DNA of 45,292 bases from Herpetosiphon giganteus (lineage in GTDB: Bacteria > Chloroflexota > Chloroflexia > Chloroflexales > Herpetosiphonaceae), in the NCBI RefSeq assembly GCF_016907925.1, contig NZ_JAFBCZ010000041.1:1-45292 (forward strand), read 5' to 3'. Below, in pieces: positions 41,186 through 45,292 of this stretch. A program made the position numbers and the translations under genes. The notes beneath the pieces are model-generated. The model was not told the DNA's origin, searched no databases, and saw only the letters and a program-made list of their open reading frames with translations. Position 1 is the stretch's first letter; each line of letters begins with the position of its first letter.

Positions 41186-43216
41186 TTAAATCGAGAATTG
41201 TTCGCCGTAGAGCCGGAAGAACTCAGGCGTTGGCGTGCTGGCAAATAAACCGCTGGCACTCGTGGCATTCAAGGCCAAAGCCACATAGCCACGATCAACA
41301 AAATGCTTCGAAAGCTCGGCCTGTGGTGTGGTTCCGTTGGCGCTATACACCTTCAAGACTCCGGCAATGCCGTTGGTTGTGCCAAGGCTAAGCAAGGCAG
41401 CATTATCGTAGTTGAGCACCAAGGTTGGCTTGAGCGGCACACTCGCCCCAACATCGCTGGGCAAGGCTGCATTGCTGGCCAAGGCAAAAATATAGCCTCG
41501 GCTTTGGGCAGTGCCCGTTGTATTGGGAAAGCTGCTACACGAGCCATACATCGTCGTGGTAATCACCCGCAAATGGTTAAGTTCGCTGGCCCGACTTTCG
41601 GCAGCTTGGTTGAAAAAGACCATCAAATTGCCTTCCGAGGAGCCAGCAGTTAAGGGAATTGGCGCAGTTGGATTGTGGCTGGGCGGATTGCCACCCTCGG
41701 AATAGGCCACAACCGCCAATTGAATGCCAGTTTGGCCTTCAAACACCAAGAAGGCGGTACCATCAAGCGACGGCAAATTATTAACCACGCCATTGCTATC
41801 GACTGCATAGGCATTTTGCTCGCCAGCCGCCGCCACGTAGATCGCGGTCGGCGTTAGGCCCGCTTGCGTCACAACTTTGATACTATACGAACCTTGCACC
41901 ACCGAGCCATACGGCATTACCGCCACCAAAGGAAATTGGCTTGGCGTGCATTCAATCCAGTTAAGTTCAGGCGGATTGCCCTCAAGCTGCGCAACATAGA
42001 CCGCCGTTGTGCCATTGGCACGGTCGCCAATCACCAGCACATAATCATCGGCGTTCGCGCCAAGCAACTTAAAGCCCTGCGAATTCACCCGCGAATCGAG
42101 GCTACCTTGCGGAATAAGCGTGGTCGGCGCATTCAGGCTGCCACGCAACAAATAGACCCAGCCACGATTGAGGTTGGCAATTGGCGTATCGTTAATTGTG
42201 AGGGTGGTAACTTCAGCCACTGGATTGCTGCCAAAACCATGCTGAAACACGGGCAAGGGCAAGGGCAAGCGTTCTGGCCCAATGCGCGGCTGATCAAATG
42301 GCGCAGTTGCCATGGCGCTGTAGGGCAAGCCAGCCCCAGTTTGGGCACGGAATGGTTGCCAAACATCGTCGCCACCGTCAATCCGCATCACTTCGCTCGA
42401 CCCAACCAAGTGCGCCATAATCGATTCGGCGGTTGGGTTGAACGAGGGCAAAGCCAAATCTGGGTGCTCAGCATTATTTGAATTAATATATTGATCGCGC
42501 AAGCCAATTGCGTAGTGCATCCATTCGTGCACAATCACCCGATAGCCCTCTGGCTCGTGCCAAGGAATGCTAAAACTGCCTTGACGTTCCCACATACCAC
42601 GGCCTAAACGAATTGGCATATGCTTGGAATCGGTATACAGCCCTTCGCGCCAACTGCGGGGATGATAGCGATTGGAAGCCAAAATTTGAATATCGGCGGC
42701 GCGCATCTTATCAACGCCACCAAACACCACTTGGCCAAAGGCCATCGTACCATTGCTCACATCAAACAAGAAATCTGAGGCCCGCCGAAATGCCCATTGC
42801 AATTGATTAAGCTCGCCAGCGCTCGGCACCCATTCGATCGCCACCAACACATTGAACAAACACACTTTGGTTGCGCTCGTGGTTTGGGTTGTGTTATGGC
42901 TTGCTTGAACTTGGGCATAGGCCGTTGGATAATTCGGCAAATCGTCGCTGTTGGCGTTGGCGGTGAGCTGTTGTTGGAGATCATAAACACAAAAGGCCCA
43001 ATTGAGGTCTTGCAGGCCCAGCAAATTGGCGGTTGGCAAAGCCCAATTGCTAAGCAGGGCAAGTTGGCTGGGCACGCGTTGCACCAAGTGGGGATTGCTT
43101 AATTGCATACTTGGCTGATTGGTATACCAATCGGTATTGCCGCTTGGGGCTGGGTTCGGTGTTGTGTTAAAAAGATTGTAGCGGTTGAAATAAACTTGGG
43201 CGTGTGGTGTGGACAT
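41186..43216 (-). CDS. large HEXXH-motif protein, putative metalloprotease
   Basis: 676 residues without a signal peptide. A zinc-protease HEXXH motif reads VHEWMHYAIG (H230, E231, H234); H252 (NAEHPD) or a later acidic residue may be the third ligand. The N-terminal part (about 1-200) resembles no family I know; YFNRYNLFNTTPNPAPSGNT opens it. The C-terminal half has beta-rich repeated modules (NLNRGWVYLLRGS, then YVLVIGDRANGTTAVYVAQL). GGGGGAA precedes the ATG. Without a signal, secretion would need another route or the protein acts inside. The closing terminator is at 41147-41178. Confidence 0.65.
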   Translation of the reverse strand: MSTPHAQVYFNRYNLFNTTPNPAPSGNTDWYTNQPSMQLSNPHLVQRVPSQLALLSNWALPTANLLGLQDLNWAFCVYDLQQQLTANANSDDLPNYPTAYAQVQASHNTTQTTSATKVCLFNVLVAIEWVPSAGELNQLQWAFRRASDFLFDVSNGTMAFGQVVFGGVDKMRAADIQILASNRYHPRSWREGLYTDSKHMPIRLGRGMWERQGSFSIPWHEPEGYRVIVHEWMHYAIGLRDQYINSNNAEHPDLALPSFNPTAESIMAHLVGSSEVMRIDGGDDVWQPFRAQTGAGLPYSAMATAPFDQPRIGPERLPLPLPVFQHGFGSNPVAEVTTLTINDTPIANLNRGWVYLLRGSLNAPTTLIPQGSLDSRVNSQGFKLLGANADDYVLVIGDRANGTTAVYVAQLEGNPPELNWIECTPSQFPLVAVMPYGSVVQGSYSIKVVTQAGLTPTAIYVAAAGEQNAYAVDSNGVVNNLPSLDGTAFLVFEGQTGIQLAVVAYSEGGNPPSHNPTAPIPLTAGSSEGNLMVFFNQAAESRASELNHLRVITTTMYGSCSSFPNTTGTAQSRGYIFALASNAALPSDVGASVPLKPTLVLNYDNAALLSLGTTNGIAGVLKVYSANGTTPQAELSKHFVDRGYVALALNATSASGLFASTPTPEFFRLYGEQFSI

Positions 43217-43382
43217 GATCGCATTCCCCCAATGTCACAAAACAAGGGCTACTTCGGTAGCAAAGCCGATCAAAATCGAGTATAGTAGCGCTAGAACTTT
43301 GCTTCAATTACGCAGATGGTGTGCCTGATCTCTCACAAACCTAGGCATGCTAGATGGCGTTGCATACACCAAGGGTGATGGT

Positions 43383-45292
43383 ATGGTTTTACTTGATGAT
43401 GCCTTTGAATCAACGGTTGCACCGGCACTTACATCTTACATCTGGCTCTTGCGTTGGTGTGATTCTGCTCAGTTGGCTAGCCTCACACCATATTCATCCG
43501 AACAAATTGAGCGTTTTTGCCAAAGCACATTTATGCTCAAGCACCATGATCACGGTTGGTATGAGTTGCACGAAGCTCCAGCTTTGAATGACCTTCCCTA
43601 CCGCGAGCACGAAGTTTTTGCTGCTGCCTTTGAGTATAGCCAGCAACAACTCAATCGTCTAGTCGCAGAGGCATGGAATTTTGAGCTTCAGCGCTGGCTC
43701 TACTACCTTGAATCCTATTTAGAATTGCTTTCGGCGCGGCGCGAATGGCCAACCATCGCCAAGGTCTTGGAGCAAGCAACCAGCATTCCGCAAGTTAATC
43801 CGCGCCAACAGCAGATTTTGCAGCTCTACCAGGCCATTATTCAAATGCGGCTTGAACGCCAGTATGCACTTGCCCAAAGTGTATTGCAACAATTGCGCGA
43901 CGACATCCACCTCGAAGCCGATTTATTGCCGATGGTGATCAATAGTTTGGGCACGTTGGCATGGTTTCGCGGCGCGTATGATCAAGCAATTCAACATTAT
44001 ATTGAGCAGCTGCAACACGCCCAGCAGGTGCAAAATTGGCTCTATCAAGGCCATAGTTTGCTCAATCAGAGCATTTTGGCCAATCATTTGCAACGCCCAG
44101 AACAGGCGCTTGAACTAAGTTTGCACGCGTTGGAGGCTTTGCAACGGGCTGGCAATCGCTACCGCGAAGCCCATGCACTCTACGAAGTTGGCTCAAATTT
44201 GCTCTATTTGTGCCGTTGGGATGAAGCAGATAGCTATTTCAGCCGTTCGGCGGCGCTCTACGAAACCCTTGATACGGTTGGCGATTTGGCCAATTTGTAT
44301 TGGCACATTGGCTTTTTGAAGCATTTGGCAGGCGATTTGGCGGCCAGCGAACAGGCTTATCAGATTAGTATTGACGCGGCGCGGGCCAGTGTTGTACCCA
44401 ATGACGATAGTTTGCGCGATTCGTTGGCATTTTTGGGCTTGCTCTACTGTAGCATGCACGATTATCAAGCAGCCTTGGCAATTTATGCTCAAGCAGAAGC
44501 TTTGGCGCGCCAACAAAATAATCGCCATGAATTAGCCTTAATTCTCAACCATCGGGGCGATGCAGAACGACGCAGCGGCGCGATCGACGCAGCCTTTGCC
44601 GCCTTTGCCGAATCGATTGCGATTATCGAAGATTTGCGCACTTCGTTCCGCGATGAAGATACCAAATTGGGCCTGATTAGCACCGCCCAACAGGTCTATG
44701 AGCATATGGTGGTCTTATGCATTGAGCGCGGCGACGCGGCCCAAGCTGTCGATTATATTGAACGTGCTCGTTCGCGAGCGTTCCTTGATGCGCTGCAAGC
44801 AGGCGATGCAAGCTCAGCCGCCGAGCTTTCACAACAATGTGCCAATTTGGCCGAAATCCAAGCCAAGCTTGATCAACGCACAGCGATTGTTGAATACTTT
44901 ACGGTTGGCGTGCTAGGTCGATCGTTGCGCTTCTTGGCAGCCTTGGCCGAACGCAAATCGCCAATTTTGCACCACTTTAGCCTTGAGCCAGCCTTGTATA
45001 GCGTGGCAATTACAGCAACCAATGCGACTATTCAGCAACATAGCTTTAATCCTTTGAACCTCACTCGTGGCCATGGTGGGCATCACCGCTTGCTCCAACC
45101 GCGAATTTTAAAGGCCATTTCGCAGGCCTTGATCGAGCCATACGAAGCGTTGCTGAGCACGCTTGATTTGGTGTATGTTGTGCCGCATGGCCCGTTGGAA
45201 ACTCAGCAACGACATAGTATGCCTATGTCTGTCGTTTGGATGGCACACACCAAGCGAACATGTGTTGGTCTAGGCAGCCACGCAACGGTTTG
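43383..45292 (+). CDS. TPR protein with CHAT domain, cut at the window edge
   Basis: Open to the window edge (at least 636 codons). TPR-like helices fill about 130-480: LLPMVINSLGTLAWFRGAYD, LGLLYCSMHDYQAALAIYAQ and others. QAVDYIERARSRAFLDAL leads into a CHAT domain (from about 500) with AIVEYFTVGVLGRSLRFLAA and VYVVPHGPL (residues 597-605). CHAT domains are caspase-like protease folds, often paired with a TPR sensor. After PHGPL the usual HYVPFAAL is absent, and the sequence continues as unrelated ETQQRHSMPMS. The catalytic His/Cys would lie beyond, so activity cannot be judged. The ATG at 43383 has AGGG upstream; an in-frame ATG at 43347 is possible. Confidence 0.8.
   Translation, partial: MVLLDDAFESTVAPALTSYIWLLRWCDSAQLASLTPYSSEQIERFCQSTFMLKHHDHGWYELHEAPALNDLPYREHEVFAAAFEYSQQQLNRLVAEAWNFELQRWLYYLESYLELLSARREWPTIAKVLEQATSIPQVNPRQQQILQLYQAIIQMRLERQYALAQSVLQQLRDDIHLEADLLPMVINSLGTLAWFRGAYDQAIQHYIEQLQHAQQVQNWLYQGHSLLNQSILANHLQRPEQALELSLHALEALQRAGNRYREAHALYEVGSNLLYLCRWDEADSYFSRSAALYETLDTVGDLANLYWHIGFLKHLAGDLAASEQAYQISIDAARASVVPNDDSLRDSLAFLGLLYCSMHDYQAALAIYAQAEALARQQNNRHELALILNHRGDAERRSGAIDAAFAAFAESIAIIEDLRTSFRDEDTKLGLISTAQQVYEHMVVLCIERGDAAQAVDYIERARSRAFLDALQAGDASSAAELSQQCANLAEIQAKLDQRTAIVEYFTVGVLGRSLRFLAALAERKSPILHHFSLEPALYSVAITATNATIQQHSFNPLNLTRGHGGHHRLLQPRILKAISQALIEPYEALLSTLDLVYVVPHGPLETQQRHSMPMSVVWMAHTKRTCVGLGSHATV
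45198..45292. other. foreign-looking right edge after the CHAT break
   Basis: The bases after the CHAT PHGPL motif do not continue the family. They contain GACATAG and CTATGTC as a perfect 7-bp hairpin around TATGC (about 45213-45231), overlapped by a larger pair AACGACA and TGTCGTT. This could be the end of an insertion element, but no transposase reading can be confirmed in so few bases. Confidence 0.3.

Overview
The window looks like the chromosome of a filamentous Chloroflexota bacterium, most likely Herpetosiphon or a close relative. This is inferred from the kinds of genes present, not from a search: TPR-carrying STAND regulators, roadblock and MglA-type GTPase parts, Thr-Pro linkers in secreted proteins, an FMN-riboswitch-linked RibXY transporter, and moderate GC. 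No rRNA, tRNA or CRISPR array was seen. Start codons were moved to the best ribosome binding site, so several genes are shorter than their longest open frame.

Left part (1-12.5 kb): a winged-helix regulator with its own promoter and a dyad; a large secreted choice-of-anchor A protein with a 72-bp tandem repeat; a STAND NTPase without a DNA-binding domain; a SEC14/STAS-like protein; a four-gene minus-strand operon (HAD phosphatase, GT2, lipoprotein esterase, NodB deacetylase) that looks devoted to the cell envelope; and an ECF sigma / membrane anti-sigma-like / YtkA-like operon.

Housekeeping block (12.5-22.1 kb, all minus strand): fabF-rnc; nrdR / membrane Mrr-like protein / ribH; a glycosyltransferase operon; two tandem YdeI-like genes; and ribX-ribY behind an FMN riboswitch. 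For the riboswitch the promoter, aptamer, antiterminator pairing and terminator can all be read.

Accessory stretch (22.1-26.1 kb): roadblock protein, an unknown protein, a DUF4274 protein, a protein with an Imm40-like C-terminus, and a broken small gene. These resemble orphan immunity genes and lie next to a tyrosine recombinase.

Plus-strand run (26.1-33.1 kb): integrase, then maf, NarL-type regulator, lipid kinase, beta-propeller lipoprotein, and a paired ACAD10/11-type dehydrogenase and APH-type kinase. The pair suggests 4-hydroxyacyl-CoA breakdown by phosphorylation and elimination.

Right part (33.2-45.3 kb): a winged-helix STAND-TPR regulator diverges from a small membrane protein. The gap between them carries two clusters of four direct repeats at about one helical turn, which I read as the regulator's operators and the most novel signal in the window. 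Then follow an AAA+ ATPase, a frameshifted MglA-like GTPase gene, a cupin and an AraC regulator with overlapping 3' ends, a membrane-anchored coiled-coil protein, a large HEXXH protein, and a TPR-CHAT protein whose CHAT domain breaks off about 95 bases before the window end.
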